From an uncultured Aquimarina sp. (GTDB taxonomy: Bacteria; Bacteroidota; Bacteroidia; Flavobacteriales; Flavobacteriaceae): 64,000 bases of DNA. Shown piece by piece: positions 34,150-44,141 of the stretch. Both the position numbers and the translations under genes were made by a program. The stretch covers positions 62,001 through 126,000 of the forward strand of contig NZ_CANLOZ010000008.1 of assembly GCF_947492965.1 (NCBI RefSeq), written 5' to 3'. Every line of letters begins with the position of its first letter. The stretch's first letter is position 1. Below the pieces are notes generated by a model, which searched no databases, was not told the DNA's origin, and saw only the letters and a program-made list of their open reading frames with translations.

Positions 34150-35099
34150 TGCCGTTTTTCTCAATCATCGTTCCTCTTTATAACAAAGCAGATAGCATTG
34201 CCGCCACATTAGATTCTGTTTTTCATCAGACATGCGATGATTATGAACTTATTATCATTAATGATGGATCCACTGATCATAGTGAAAAGATTGTACAGCA
34301 ATATGCTGACAAACGGATAAAATATTATACAACTTCTAATCAAGGAGTTTCTAAAACACGAAATTTAGGAATAGAAAAAGCATCAGGCACCCTTATCGCT
34401 TTTTTAGATGCTGATGATTTTTGGTATCCAAATCATCTCGAAATACTTTCGAAACTATATCAAACCTATCCTGAGGCCGGAATATTTGCTACTTCTTATG
34501 AAAAAAGATATAGTCCCACTGCTATTTTTCCTGCTAATTTTAAAAATATAGATTCAACAGGTAAAACTTTCCAACTGGTAGAAGATTTTTTTCATTCTAA
34601 TATCATCGATGCAATTATATGGACTTCGGCATGTGCTGTTCCCAAAAAAGTACTGGATAATATAGGTGTTTTTGACACTACGATCACGCATGGAGCAGGA
34701 GAAGATACTGATCTTTGGATTAGGATCGCTTTAGCACATGAAGTTGCTCTTGCTACCTTTATCACAGCTACTTATCACCTAGATGCTACCAATAGAATTT
34801 CTAAAACAGATACATTAAAAAGAAAATTTTTAGATTTCGAAAAATTTAAACAAGAAGAAATAAACAACATAAGTCTTAAGAAATATTTAGACCAAAACAG
34901 GTATGCTATATCCTTACTATATAAAGCTGCTGGAGATCACAAAACTGCTAGAAAATATAAGGATGGTATTGATCTTCGAAATTTAAGTGCCAAGCAGAAA
35001 ATATTATTATACAGTCCTAAGAATCTTTATCTTTTTATAAGGTCAATTAAAAACAAAATACTTCTAAATACAGGTATTAAATTATCTGCTTTTGAATAA
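34149..35099 (+). CDS. Family 2 glycosyltransferase
   Basis: The frame opens at 34125, but GTG at 34149-34151 gives the standard GT2 start (VPFFSIIVPLYNKADSIAATL). It overlaps the upstream stop by one base, so that start is preferred (316 residues). The catalytic core shows LIIINDGSTDHSE and GTLIAFLDADDFWYPNHLE (DAD is the DxD metal site). The C-terminus overlaps the convergent FdtA-like gene by 18 bp. The transferred sugar cannot be told from sequence. Confidence 0.9.
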   Translation: MPFFSIIVPLYNKADSIAATLDSVFHQTCDDYELIIINDGSTDHSEKIVQQYADKRIKYYTTSNQGVSKTRNLGIEKASGTLIAFLDADDFWYPNHLEILSKLYQTYPEAGIFATSYEKRYSPTAIFPANFKNIDSTGKTFQLVEDFFHSNIIDAIIWTSACAVPKKVLDNIGVFDTTITHGAGEDTDLWIRIALAHEVALATFITATYHLDATNRISKTDTLKRKFLDFEKFKQEEINNISLKKYLDQNRYAISLLYKAAGDHKTARKYKDGIDLRNLSAKQKILLYSPKNLYLFIRSIKNKILLNTGIKLSAFE

Positions 35100-35525
35100 T
35101 TTAAATTTTTCGAAATCTCTTATATAATCATCTTCCTTAAAAACTTCTGAAGCAATAACCAAACAAACAGCACCCGAAGAAAAGTTTTCTAATTCTCTCC
35201 ATATGCCAGGTTTGATCAATAAACCTTTATTTGGTTTATTAAGAGTAACCTTTTTTGGGTTTGTTCCATCGTGTAAAATCACATCAAAACTACCACTGAT
35301 AGCGATAAGAAATTGGTATAATTCTTTATGAGCATGACCTCCTCTAGTTGCATCACTTGGCACATCATACAAATAATACACCCTTTTAGCATCAAAAGGG
35401 ATTACCTCTTTTTCTATCACTGCAATAGTACCTCTGGGATCCTTAATATTGGGGATTTCCATAATCAAACAGTCATTAACCATATTGGTTACTTTTATAT
35501 TTTCGGAGGAAGTATTGCTTGCCAT
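35082..35525 (-). CDS. fdtA: FdtA/WxcM-like sugar 3,4-ketoisomerase
   Basis: A 147-residue cupin. It carries the FdtA signature DPRGTIAVIEKE.IPFDAKRVYYLYDVPSDATRGGHAHKELYQFLIAISGS, with H-A-H as metal- or substrate-binding residues. FdtA, QdtA and relatives isomerise dTDP-4-keto-6-deoxyglucose to the 3-keto sugar, which an aminotransferase then converts to a 3-amino-3,6-dideoxy sugar. The DegT-type enzyme at 37900 is the natural partner. It overlaps the GT4 gene start region by 31 bp. Fuc3N and Qui3N routes cannot be told apart here. Confidence 0.82.
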   Translation of the reverse strand: MASNTSSENIKVTNMVNDCLIMEIPNIKDPRGTIAVIEKEVIPFDAKRVYYLYDVPSDATRGGHAHKELYQFLIAISGSFDVILHDGTNPKKVTLNKPNKGLLIKPGIWRELENFSSGAVCLVIASEVFKEDDYIRDFEKFKLFKSR

Positions 35526-36601
35526 TGTGGTGCGATATATTCAATTTTAAACTTTGTTACACTCTTTTTTGTTCCTTCTACACATTGATTATAAAACTCT
35601 TTATCCTCTATCATTTTGTTCAGAGCATTCTTGTACGATTCTTGATCTTTAAACGGCACTAATATACCATTATCCCCTGTAACCACGATTTCAGAGGGTC
35701 CCGACTTACAGTCTACAGATACAACAGGCGTTCCCATGGCTAAAGACTCTACTAAAACCATTGGAAAACCTTCATAGTTACTAGTTAAAGTCGTAAAAAG
35801 CGCTTTTTTAATATAAGGAAATGGGTTATCAGAAAAACCCAAAAAGACGATATTTTCTTCCATCTTACACGAACGTACAAGATTTTGTATCATCTCTTTA
35901 TCTGGACCATCACCCATGATATAGAGTTTTACTCCACTTTTAGGTAATACAGAAGTTGTATAGGATTGGATTAAGAATTTATAATTTTTTGATTCATCAG
36001 TAATTCTCCCATAAGATAATATATATGGCTCAGACGGAACCTTCACCTCTTCATCTGCTAAGTTATTCCAGTATTCCTCATCAAAAGCATTATAGATACA
36101 TCTCCCCTTTTGAAGCTGATATTTCTTTTTAAAGTGGAGTACTGATTCTTTGGACACACCCACCAATTCATAGGAATTCTGGTATAACTTTTTTCCTAAA
36201 AAAGAACTATTAGGAAAATAACTACTAAGGTTATAATTATGTACTACGAAGATCGTATCTGTTTTCTGATACACAAATGTATTTATGAACCATTGCCTAA
36301 ACCAGCTTGGTCTAGGAGCAGCATCAATGATATAATCGAAGTTGCTTTTACTGATCAGTTTTCTACTAATCACAAATTTATCCCATCTTTTGCGCAATCC
36401 CTTACGAGTAACTGTAAGTTTCTCTAGATTAACTAAATCACCTTTATAATTGTATACAATATGATCTAAAATACTCACGATTGTAATATCATACCCAATA
36501 TCCGACAACATTCTGGATAGTATCGCACTGGAACGCTCTGCCCCGCCAATTCCAAGAGAAGAAACCATAATACATATCCTTATTTTACGTTCTGTCTCCA
36601 T
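35495..36601 (-). CDS. Family 4 glycosyltransferase
   Basis: The frame extends to 36631 and would overlap the flippase; ATG at 36599-36601 (METERKIRICIMVSSLGIGGAERSS) leaves a 7-bp gap and is preferred (368 residues). GT-B fold: the N-terminal GIGGAE acceptor loop, then GDGPDKEMIQNLVRSCKMEENIVFLGF and ESLAMGTPVVSVDCKSGPSEIV, with the E-x7-E pattern of GT4 around LTSNYEGFPMVLVESLA. It probably extends the surface polysaccharide. Confidence 0.9.
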   Translation of the reverse strand: METERKIRICIMVSSLGIGGAERSSAILSRMLSDIGYDITIVSILDHIVYNYKGDLVNLEKLTVTRKGLRKRWDKFVISRKLISKSNFDYIIDAAPRPSWFRQWFINTFVYQKTDTIFVVHNYNLSSYFPNSSFLGKKLYQNSYELVGVSKESVLHFKKKYQLQKGRCIYNAFDEEYWNNLADEEVKVPSEPYILSYGRITDESKNYKFLIQSYTTSVLPKSGVKLYIMGDGPDKEMIQNLVRSCKMEENIVFLGFSDNPFPYIKKALFTTLTSNYEGFPMVLVESLAMGTPVVSVDCKSGPSEIVVTGDNGILVPFKDQESYKNALNKMIEDKEFYNQCVEGTKKSVTKFKIEYIAPQWQAILPPKI

Positions 36602-36608
36602 TTCTATA

Positions 36609-37898
36609 TCAAATACTTCTATCAGGTCCAAAAAATGATTTTCTAAAAACTAGTATCAATAACAGAAAATAGAAAATATAATTGCAACAATGTGCTATCG
36701 AAGCTCCTACAAAACCATATTTATTAATTAAAAATACACTAACTACATATAAAAACGTAAGTGAAATAATTTCTGTGATGATGTAATACCAAAACATTCG
36801 CTTTGCCAGAAACTGGTATGCAATCACTAAAGAAGCTATTTTAAAAATATCACCCAATAGCTGCCAAAGGAATAATGGTTCCATCACTTCAAATTCCTGA
36901 GAAAACAAAATTTTAATTATTACATTTCTTAAAATATAAATCACTAAAAAAATAGCTACAAAAACTGGCAATATTATTTTATAAAAGCTGATCACTTCTA
37001 TCCTAAAACCTTTACTCCTTTTTATCTCCGTCAATTTTGGCAATAAATAAATCGTAAGTAAGGTGGTAATAAACAACATGTATTGTGCACTTATGTTCTG
37101 TATCGCTTCCCAATAACCAGCTTCTGCCACACCTTCATTATAGATAATATGGTTTCGGATTTTTATTAAAATCGCAGGTAATGCCGTTGTTGAGATTAAG
37201 GCCATAATAGCATAAGAACTCAACTTTATAGTATATTTTGTAGACGGTTTATCGATCCCAATAAAATTTAAAAGCTCTTTGCGATATAGAATTATTGTAA
37301 TAAATAATGAAACTGCAGGATTTATAATGATTGCTAAAAAAGCACCTTCTAATCTATATTTCCACACCATAAAAACGGTAATCAACAATCCAATAATACT
37401 AGCGATAATATTAATCACTATGTACACTTTATATTTGGAATTACCATTAATGATGGCGAGACATAGCATATTAACCGTATAAAAAGGTAATGCGATAGCC
37501 ACTCCTTTGAATACAAATTCATATGAATATTTGGTGCCAAAAACCAGATTATTCCAAAAAAACGGATCTATATACAACCAGACAGAAAGAAAAATGGTAA
37601 CCAAGAAACATAATACAAAAGAAGTAGACAACACCATCTTCAATTCTTCCTTATCATCCTTAAAATCCGCAACGTATTTTACAATTCCATTATACAAGCC
37701 TACAGTTCCGGCTGATTGAATAGAAGTAAGTACATTCCTCAAATTCCCCATTAACGCTAACCCTTCTGGTCCTAAAATAACGGCAACGATTTTTAAACTT
37801 ATCATACCCGTAATCATCTTTACGGCCACACCGATAGCATTAAAAGAACTAACTTTAATTAACACGTTGTTTTTAAGCTTATGAAAATAGGAGTTCAC
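36609..37898 (-). CDS. Wzx-type polysaccharide flippase
   Basis: A 429-residue polytopic protein with about 12-14 membrane segments. The N-terminus (SSFNAIGVAVKMITGMISLKIVAVILGPEGLALMGNLRN) matches the O-antigen translocase branch of the MATE/MOP superfamily, close to WzxE and teichuronic-acid flippases. It moves lipid-linked oligosaccharide units across the inner membrane. It lies 1 bp from the aminotransferase upstream and 7 bp from the GT4 downstream, so the four-gene block 39021-35082 is one operon. No Wzy polymerase is seen in the window. Confidence 0.88.
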   Translation of the reverse strand: MNSYFHKLKNNVLIKVSSFNAIGVAVKMITGMISLKIVAVILGPEGLALMGNLRNVLTSIQSAGTVGLYNGIVKYVADFKDDKEELKMVLSTSFVLCFLVTIFLSVWLYIDPFFWNNLVFGTKYSYEFVFKGVAIALPFYTVNMLCLAIINGNSKYKVYIVINIIASIIGLLITVFMVWKYRLEGAFLAIIINPAVSLFITIILYRKELLNFIGIDKPSTKYTIKLSSYAIMALISTTALPAILIKIRNHIIYNEGVAEAGYWEAIQNISAQYMLFITTLLTIYLLPKLTEIKRSKGFRIEVISFYKIILPVFVAIFLVIYILRNVIIKILFSQEFEVMEPLFLWQLLGDIFKIASLVIAYQFLAKRMFWYYIITEIISLTFLYVVSVFLINKYGFVGASIAHCCNYIFYFLLLILVFRKSFFGPDRSI

Positions 37899-37899
37899 G

Positions 37900-39021
37900 C
37901 TATTGGTATTGATTTAATACTTGTATGATATAATCAATTTCATGGGTTTCTAAGCTTACATTAAGAGGAATACTCACTACTTCATTATGAATTCTTTCCG
38001 TAATGGGTAAAGAAAGCCCAGAAAACTCCTGTAGTGCCCGTTGTTTATGAGGCGGAATTGGGTAATGGATATGATAACCTACTCCTGATTCTTCTAAATA
38101 GTTGCAGAAGTCCTTTCGGTTCTCTACTCGTACCACAAAAAGATGAAAAACATGGTTATTAGACTGATCCCAGAATGGAAGCTTAATTTTTTCATTTTTT
38201 ATTTCGGAAAGGTAACGTTTAGCAATCGATCTTCTGCATGTATTATCCTCTTCAAGATATGTCACCTTTTCCAATAAAAAGGCTGCCTGCAATTCGTCTA
38301 ATCTAGAATTTACTCCAGCGTATTCATTTCGATATTTTTCTGAAGAACCATAATTACCTATACATCTAGTAGTATAAGCTAACTCCCCATCGTTTGTAGT
38401 TATTGCACCTGCATCACCCAACGCTCCAAGGTTTTTTGCAGGATAAAAACTAAAAGCAGATGCATGAAATAAACTACCAGCTACTTTTGTGTCATCATGT
38501 TGAGCGCCATGAGCCTGGGCAGCATCATCAATTACCAATACATTATGTTGCTCTGCTATTCTTTTAATTGCTTCTATATTTGCTAACTGACCATATAAAT
38601 GAGTTGGGATAATAACCTTGGTCTTACGAGTTATATGCTTTTCTAGTTGGTTTACATCTAAATTAAAGGTATACTCATCTGGTTCCACTAATACTGGAGT
38701 CAGCCCAGCATATTTAACCGACAATATCGTTGCTATAAAAGTATTAGCCGCTATAATTACCTCATCACCTATGCGCAATTTACCCAATTCGATATACGCC
38801 TTTAGTATAATAGTTAGTGCATCTAACCCATTACCAACTCCTATACAATAATCTACTCCACAGGATGTAGCAAAAGACTTCTCGAACATCTCTACATAGT
38901 TGCCTTTTATATAAATACCAGTATCTAGGAAATTCGCAAAAACATTTTTAAATTTTTCATGATAACGCTTATTGATCTTAGGTAAATCTAAAAACGGAAT
39001 TGATAGTTTAGCGTTTGTCAT
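37900..39021 (-). CDS. fdtB: DegT/DnrJ/EryC1/StrS aminotransferase (FdtB-like)
   Basis: A 373-residue PLP-dependent sugar aminotransferase. The PLP lysine lies in FSFYPAKNLGALGDAGAI, preceded by LVIDDAAQAHGA, and GNYGSSEKYRNEYAGVNSRLDELQAAFL is the conserved R/E-rich region. Such enzymes aminate 3-keto or 4-keto nucleotide sugars. With the FdtA-type isomerase at 35082 the likely product is dTDP-3-amino-3,6-dideoxyhexose. It leads the minus-strand operon. A CAAAGATA at 39118-39125 (minus TATCTTTG) could be its -7 element. Confidence 0.9.
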   Translation of the reverse strand: MTNAKLSIPFLDLPKINKRYHEKFKNVFANFLDTGIYIKGNYVEMFEKSFATSCGVDYCIGVGNGLDALTIILKAYIELGKLRIGDEVIIAANTFIATILSVKYAGLTPVLVEPDEYTFNLDVNQLEKHITRKTKVIIPTHLYGQLANIEAIKRIAEQHNVLVIDDAAQAHGAQHDDTKVAGSLFHASAFSFYPAKNLGALGDAGAITTNDGELAYTTRCIGNYGSSEKYRNEYAGVNSRLDELQAAFLLEKVTYLEEDNTCRRSIAKRYLSEIKNEKIKLPFWDQSNNHVFHLFVVRVENRKDFCNYLEESGVGYHIHYPIPPHKQRALQEFSGLSLPITERIHNEVVSIPLNVSLETHEIDYIIQVLNQYQ

Positions 39022-39117
39022 TATCTAAAAAGTATGAAACCAATTTTATTACTTCTTAGCAAAATAATTTGGTAGGCTTTCTGTTTTTTTATTAAAGTAT
39101 TAAAAATACCTTTACAG

Positions 39118-39125
39118 CAAAGATA
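39118..39125 (-). promoter_or_regulatory. Candidate -7 element for the aminotransferase operon
   Basis: The minus strand reads TATCTTTG, a match to TAnnTTTG, about 95 bp before the start at 39021 in a 178-bp divergent intergenic region. No good -33 partner is visible. Confidence 0.35.
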
Positions 39126-39199
39126 TTTGTTTTTATGTAAGCCCATAAAAATGGAGTATTTTTTTTAATACCTTCTTTTACAGAATGAACTAGATATAA

Positions 39200-40348
39200 A
39201 TGAAAATATTGTTAGTTGGAGAATATAGTCGATTACACAATTCGCTAAAAGAAGGGTTGTTAAAAAATGGTCATGAAGTTACAATTATTGGTCATGGAGA
39301 TTTCTTTAAAAAATACCCTATTGATATTAATATTGATGGCACTCTTATCAAGAATAATTTCTTCTTAAACAAACTTAGACATTTACTCTTTTTAATTTTT
39401 AAAATTGATCTTGCATCGGTAGAAACACTTATTAAGTTTAATAGAAATAAAGGGATCCTGAAGAATTATGACTATGTTCAATTAATTAATGAAACTCCAT
39501 TTAATATTGGAAACTATTTTGAAAAGAAGTTATTAAAATTTCTTTTCGAGAATAATAATCATGTATACTTATTAGCTTGTGGTGATGACTATCGGTATAT
39601 TTCTTATTCTTTAGCAGGAAAGTTTCCTTATAGCACATTAAGCCCCTTGCTAAAAAATCCAGGACTCAAAAAAGAATATAAGTATACACTTAGAGCTGTA
39701 TCTAAAGAGCAAAAAAAAATACACGATTATGTATTTAAGAATATAAAAGGAGTTATTCCTGTAAGTGTAGAATACAACATGGCCTACCGAAATACTAATA
39801 AGGTATTACCCATGATTCCGAATCCGGTAAATAGTGATTTGATTAAAATGCAAGAACTAAATCTTGATAAAATCAAAATATTACATGGAATAAACAGCGC
39901 TAACTACTTAAAAAAAGGAAATCGCTATTTTGAAGAAGCACTAGAAATTATTTCGAAAAAATATAATCACAAAGTAGAAATCATCACCACAAAAGATCTA
40001 CCTTATAATGAATATATCAAACATTTCTTATCTGCTCATATTATCTTAGACCAGGCACAAGCACATGATCAAGGGTATAATGCGCTAGAAGCTATGGCAA
40101 TGGGAAAAGTTGTTTTTACCGGTGCTGGAGAAGATTTTAGAAAGCACTACGATTTAAAAAACAAAATCGTAGCTATCGACACATCTCCAGACAGTGCTAA
40201 AATTGCTAAAAACCTTGAAGAACTAATCCTCAATCCAGAAAAAATTATTGAAATAGGTAAAAACGCAAGGAAATTTATTGAAGAAGAGCATCACTATAAG
40301 GAGATAGCGAAGAGATATGTTGATGTTTGGAAAGAATATAGCAGTTAA
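39200..40348 (+). CDS. GT-B glycosyltransferase
   Basis: A 382-residue GT-B-type protein. The N-terminus KILLVGEYSRLHNSLKEGLLKNGHEVTIIGHGD is the classic nucleotide-sugar transferase opening. The C-terminal half has ILHGINSANYLKKGNRYFEEALEII and DQGYNALEAMAMGKVVFTGAGEDF, matching the E-x-A-M-A-G segment of GT4/GT1. It is the only plus-strand gene between the two divergent minus-strand blocks. Specificity unknown. Confidence 0.85.
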   Translation: MKILLVGEYSRLHNSLKEGLLKNGHEVTIIGHGDFFKKYPIDINIDGTLIKNNFFLNKLRHLLFLIFKIDLASVETLIKFNRNKGILKNYDYVQLINETPFNIGNYFEKKLLKFLFENNNHVYLLACGDDYRYISYSLAGKFPYSTLSPLLKNPGLKKEYKYTLRAVSKEQKKIHDYVFKNIKGVIPVSVEYNMAYRNTNKVLPMIPNPVNSDLIKMQELNLDKIKILHGINSANYLKKGNRYFEEALEIISKKYNHKVEIITTKDLPYNEYIKHFLSAHIILDQAQAHDQGYNALEAMAMGKVVFTGAGEDFRKHYDLKNKIVAIDTSPDSAKIAKNLEELILNPEKIIEIGKNARKFIEEEHHYKEIAKRYVDVWKEYSS

Positions 40349-40398
40349 TATCAATACATCTATAGACAAACAAAAGCTACTTCTAGAGTAAGTTATAT

Positions 40399-41331
40399 TT
40401 AAAGACTAAGTCGATAAAAATCTTGCGTATAAATTTCGCAACCTAACTCTTCTTTTTGCTTTAATAATCCGTAGTTATTATCAGTTACAGTACCCATATC
40501 AAAAAAGCGATAGCCTTCATTTTTATACTTTTCTATCAATGAAATAAAAAGAAAATCTAAAGCTCTATGTGTCTCTCCTTTATCCGTAACTGCTCCGTAC
40601 TGAGATTTCACCACTTCTTTGGTTTTAAAAATGGTTATTCCTGCTAATACTTCATTATCCAAAAGAATGACAAATTGCTGTATAGCTTTTGGAAAATTAC
40701 GTTTAAGCAAATGAATCTCTTCTATGGCATGAACAGGTTTTGTACCATGCTTTTCTTTCAACCTTGGTTTTAATACCTGATCCCAAAAAACAGAAAAATC
40801 GTCTTCTTCTCTTATTTCAAAACCTAATTCAGCTCTTTTCTTATAGTTCTTTAATTTACTTTTATGTATGGTGAAAGGTCTGTGATAATCTATCGCAAGA
40901 TTTAAATCTCTTCGATAAGGTTTAGCTCCTAATTCTGAAAGAAAGAAAAGAAATTCATTAGATGGTTGTTGATGATAAAATAAAGGGATGGATTTCACAT
41001 ATAGATCTGTTATATCATGTAATCGTAAAAAATCTATGATATGATGCACCATATTCTTTACTCTTTCTCCTCCTATTCTTTTTTTCAAAATTAGACCTCC
41101 ATATGTCAGCCCCAAATGAGAATATACTTCTGTACCTTTTACATTTGCAGGAAGTACTCCTATCAACTTGTCCTGATCAAAAACCAGTAAAGAAAAATCC
41201 TGAAACCGATCCGAATGATACTCCATAAAATCTCTTTTAAAAAGAAATGTACCATTCTTTGCAGTATCAATAAAACTATTCCAGATTGAATAATGGTCTT
41301 TATGATATCTCTTAATTACGTAGGTAGACAA
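40399..41331 (-). CDS. FemAB-related GNAT acyltransferase
   Basis: The frame opens at ATG 41376, but TTG at 41329-41331 (STYVIKRYHKDHYSIWNSFI) fits the usual start of this family better. The fold is a tandem GNAT/FemAB-like arrangement: WNSFIDTAKNGTFLFKRDFMEYHSDRF, FVILLDNEVLAGITIFKTKEVVKSQYGAVTD and YRFFDMGTVTDNNYGLLKQKEELG. Related proteins in polysaccharide clusters acylate sugars or lipid-linked units. Function here is inferred from context. Start is uncertain. Confidence 0.75.
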   Translation of the reverse strand: MSTYVIKRYHKDHYSIWNSFIDTAKNGTFLFKRDFMEYHSDRFQDFSLLVFDQDKLIGVLPANVKGTEVYSHLGLTYGGLILKKRIGGERVKNMVHHIIDFLRLHDITDLYVKSIPLFYHQQPSNEFLFFLSELGAKPYRRDLNLAIDYHRPFTIHKSKLKNYKKRAELGFEIREEDDFSVFWDQVLKPRLKEKHGTKPVHAIEEIHLLKRNFPKAIQQFVILLDNEVLAGITIFKTKEVVKSQYGAVTDKGETHRALDFLFISLIEKYKNEGYRFFDMGTVTDNNYGLLKQKEELGCEIYTQDFYRLSL

Positions 41332-41559
41332 ATTGTATATTTTGAAAGTTGAAACGAATATTAAGTGTTTTACCAATCACTTCCCACTATTGAGCATAGG
41401 ATTCAAAAATCTTCATAATAAAACGAAGCAATCATAAATGTTCTCAATTTTAAAACTTATTTATGATAAAATAACAACTAAAACGTTAAAATGTGAAAAT
41501 AGTTAATTTGTTTGAGTATCCGGAATATTAGTTTTACTTTTAGCATAAGTGATCGTGAG

Positions 41560-41793
41560 TTACGATTCTTTTCTTATAAAAAGGTAATACATATTTATAC
41601 CAGCTATCGCCGTATTGGTTATGATAATAGGCAAAGACCAGTTGAGTAAGACCCCATAAATTACAAAAGCCACACACCCCACAGTATTTATAAGACGGAG
41701 TTTTCTGATATTTCGCATTAAAAATGATATCAATACCATAAATGATGCAAAATACCCAATAAGTTCAATGATAAAATTTTGATCTGAAATCAT
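41560..41793 (-). CDS. Small YgjV/lipid-A-type membrane protein
   Basis: A 77-residue protein with two or three membrane segments (IELIGYFASFMVLISFLM, INTVGCVAFVIYGVLLNWSLPIIITNTAIAGINMYYLF). It matches the short Bacteroidota YgjV/CBU_0592-like family, recognised by IGYFAS...F and N...YLF. Such proteins are often mis-annotated as uroporphyrinogen decarboxylase. No function is known. A terminator lies about 170 bp further downstream on the plus strand side of typA. Confidence 0.75.
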   Translation of the reverse strand: MISDQNFIIELIGYFASFMVLISFLMRNIRKLRLINTVGCVAFVIYGVLLNWSLPIIITNTAIAGINMYYLFIRKES

Positions 41794-41964
41794 AGTTAAA
41801 TGTATTTATTTATAAAACCTGTTGTACCTTTTTTTTAAAGGCTTTTTACAAGTTTTTAATCCATAGCAGTATATACTTTTGTTGACCGACAAAAATGACT
41901 TAAACCAATTCATCTCCCTATAATTGAATTGATCCCAAAACCACAATTATCCCAATTTTCGACA

Positions 41965-41993
41965 AAAAATCCCGAGGCAACTCGGGATTTTTT
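41965..41993 (-). terminator. Strong bidirectional terminator after typA
   Basis: Hairpin AAATCCCGAG-GCAA-CTCGGGATTT with A-runs on both sides, so T-runs follow the hairpin on either strand. It lies 29 bp beyond the typA stop codon. Confidence 0.9.
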
Positions 41994-42021
41994 ATTATTT
42001 ATAACAAAGATAAATACCTAT

Positions 42022-43821
42022 CTACACGATCTTATTTCTTTTACGCTCTACTTCTGTTAAGAAGATTTTTCTAAGACGTAAATGATTAGGAGTTACCTCT
42101 ACATACTCGTCTTTTTGAATATATTCTAAAGCTTCCTCTAAAGAAAACTTAATAGCAGGAACAATCTTCGCTTTATCGTCTGCTCCAGCAGAACGAACGT
42201 TAGATAACTTTTTAGTTTTCGTAACATTCACGGTCATATCATCTCCTCTAGAGTTTTCTCCGATTACCTGTCCTTCGTAAATATCTTCTCCTGGATCGAT
42301 AAAAAACTTTCCTCTTTCCTGTAACTTATCTATTGAATATGGTATTGCAGTTCCTTTTTCCATAGAAACTAAGGATCCATTAATACGTCCTGGAATGTCA
42401 CCTTTTAAAGGTTGATATTCTTTAAAACGATGTGCCATAATTGCTTCTCCAGCAGTAGCAGTAAGCAATTGATTACGTAATCCTATGATTCCACGAGAAG
42501 GGATTAAGAATTCACAAATCATACGTTCTCCTTTGGCTTCCATGCTTAACATTTCACCTTTTCTTAAGGTTACCATCTCTACTGCCTTTCCTGATACCGT
42601 TTCAGGCAAGTCGATAGTTAACTCTTCTATAGGCTCACATTTTACACCATCAATTTCTTTGATGATAACTTGCGGTTGTCCGATTTGTAATTCGTAACCT
42701 TCACGACGCATCGTTTCTATCAAAACTGATAAATGCAGTACTCCTCTACCAAAAACCATAAACTTATCCGCACTATCCGTTTCATTTACTCTAAGTGCCA
42801 GGTTTTTCTCTAGTTCCTTTTCTAATCTTTCTTTGATATGTCTAGAAGTAACAAACTTACCATCTTTACCAAAGAATGGAGAATCATTTATGGTAAACAA
42901 CATACTCATTGTTGGCTCATCGATGGCAATAGTTTCTAGTCCTTCAGGATTTTCTATATCTGCAACGGTATCTCCAATCTCAAAACCTTCTAATCCTACT
43001 AAGGCACAAATATCACCAGCTTCTACCTTCTCTACCTTTCTTCTTCCTAATCCTTCGAACGTATGGAGTTCTTTTATTTTTGACTTTTTAATGGTTCCGT
43101 CTCTTTTTACCAATGAAACCTGCATTCCTTCAGTAAGTGTTCCTCTTTGTAATCTACCGATAGCAATACGTCCCGTAAATGATGAGAAATCCAAAGATGT
43201 AATTAACATCTGTAGCGTTCCTTCTTGCACTTTTGGTGAAGGAATATGCTCCATAACCATATCTAACAATGGTTCTATATTTTCAGTTTCCTTCTGCCAA
43301 TCATCACTCATCCAGTTGTTCTTAGCAGAACCGTATACCGTTGGAAAATCTAACTGCCATTCTTCTGCTCCTAATTCGAACATAAGGTCAAAAACCTTTT
43401 CATGAACCTCATCAGGAGTACAGTTTTCTTTATCTACTTTATTTACAACCACACAAGGCTTCAATCCTAGATCAATTGCTTTTTGTAAAACAAAACGTGT
43501 TTGTGGCATTGGTCCTTCAAAAGCATCCACCAATAATAGCACACCATCTGCCATGTTTAATACACGCTCCACTTCTCCACCAAAATCGGCGTGACCTGGA
43601 GTATCAATGATATTGATTTTTGTTCCTTTATAGGTTACAGATACATTCTTTGAAGTAATTGTAATTCCTCTTTCACGTTCTAGATCGTTATTATCCAAAA
43701 TTAAATCCCCTGTGTTCTCGTTTTCACGAAATAATTGACAGTGATACATAATCTTGTCTACCAAGGTAGTTTTACCGTGATCAACGTGTGCAATTATTGC
43801 AATGTTTTTTATAGCAGTCAT
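42022..43821 (-). CDS. typA: TypA/BipA ribosome-associated GTPase
   Basis: A 599-residue translational GTPase. G1 is [14 protein letters not shown]3 is [10 protein letters not shown], and G4 is NKVD. Domain II contains [19 protein letters not shown], and the C-terminal TypA-specific domain follows ([50 protein letters not shown]). TypA binds ribosomes and supports growth under stress and low temperature. The length is standard (about 600). A candidate -7 element lies at 43843-43850. Confidence 0.97.
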   Translation of the reverse strand: MTAIKNIAIIAHVDHGKTTLVDKIMYHCQLFRENENTGDLILDNNDLERERGITITSKNVSVTYKGTKINIIDTPGHADFGGEVERVLNMADGVLLLVDAFEGPMPQTRFVLQKAIDLGLKPCVVVNKVDKENCTPDEVHEKVFDLMFELGAEEWQLDFPTVYGSAKNNWMSDDWQKETENIEPLLDMVMEHIPSPKVQEGTLQMLITSLDFSSFTGRIAIGRLQRGTLTEGMQVSLVKRDGTIKKSKIKELHTFEGLGRRKVEKVEAGDICALVGLEGFEIGDTVADIENPEGLETIAIDEPTMSMLFTINDSPFFGKDGKFVTSRHIKERLEKELEKNLALRVNETDSADKFMVFGRGVLHLSVLIETMRREGYELQIGQPQVIIKEIDGVKCEPIEELTIDLPETVSGKAVEMVTLRKGEMLSMEAKGERMICEFLIPSRGIIGLRNQLLTATAGEAIMAHRFKEYQPLKGDIPGRINGSLVSMEKGTAIPYSIDKLQERGKFFIDPGEDIYEGQVIGENSRGDDMTVNVTKTKKLSNVRSAGADDKAKIVPAIKFSLEEALEYIQKDEYVEVTPNHLRLRKIFLTEVERKRNKIV

Positions 43822-43842
43822 ATACGCCTGATTTTAAGCGTG

Positions 43843-43850
43843 CAAATTTA
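43843..43850 (-). promoter_or_regulatory. Candidate -7 element for typA
   Basis: The minus strand reads TAAATTTG, matching TAnnTTTG, 21 bp upstream of the typA start. The rest of the 320-bp gap to kdsA (43822-44141) is A/T-rich and shows no gene or hairpin. Confidence 0.45.
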
Positions 43851-44115
43851 CATTATATTTTAATAGTTTGTATATTAATTTTAAAATATTAAAAACACCT
43901 AAAAATCAGATACTTAAAACCTTTACCAAAGACAGGACATATTTTACAGTATTAGGAATTATAATCAGAATTTGATATTAAAATTCTTATGTTTATAACA
44001 ATCCTTTAGAGATTTAATATTTCATTATTTTTCTTAATCTGTTACTTCTATTTCTTTCTCTGAGTTTCTATAATAAAGCTATTCACATAAAAGTAACAAT
44101 ATGAACTAAAAGATA

Positions 44116-44123
44116 TATCTTTG
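44116..44123 (+). promoter_or_regulatory. Candidate -7 element for kdsA
   Basis: TATCTTTG matches TAnnTTTG, 18 bp upstream of the kdsA ATG. The implied transcript would have a very short leader. A -33 TTG is not evident. Confidence 0.5.
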
Positions 44124-44141
44124 CTGTTCTAAATCACAAAC

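Noticed and set aside
42833..43405. 190-codon plus-strand open frame inside typA
   Set aside because: Antisense shadow of typA; no domain and no start context.
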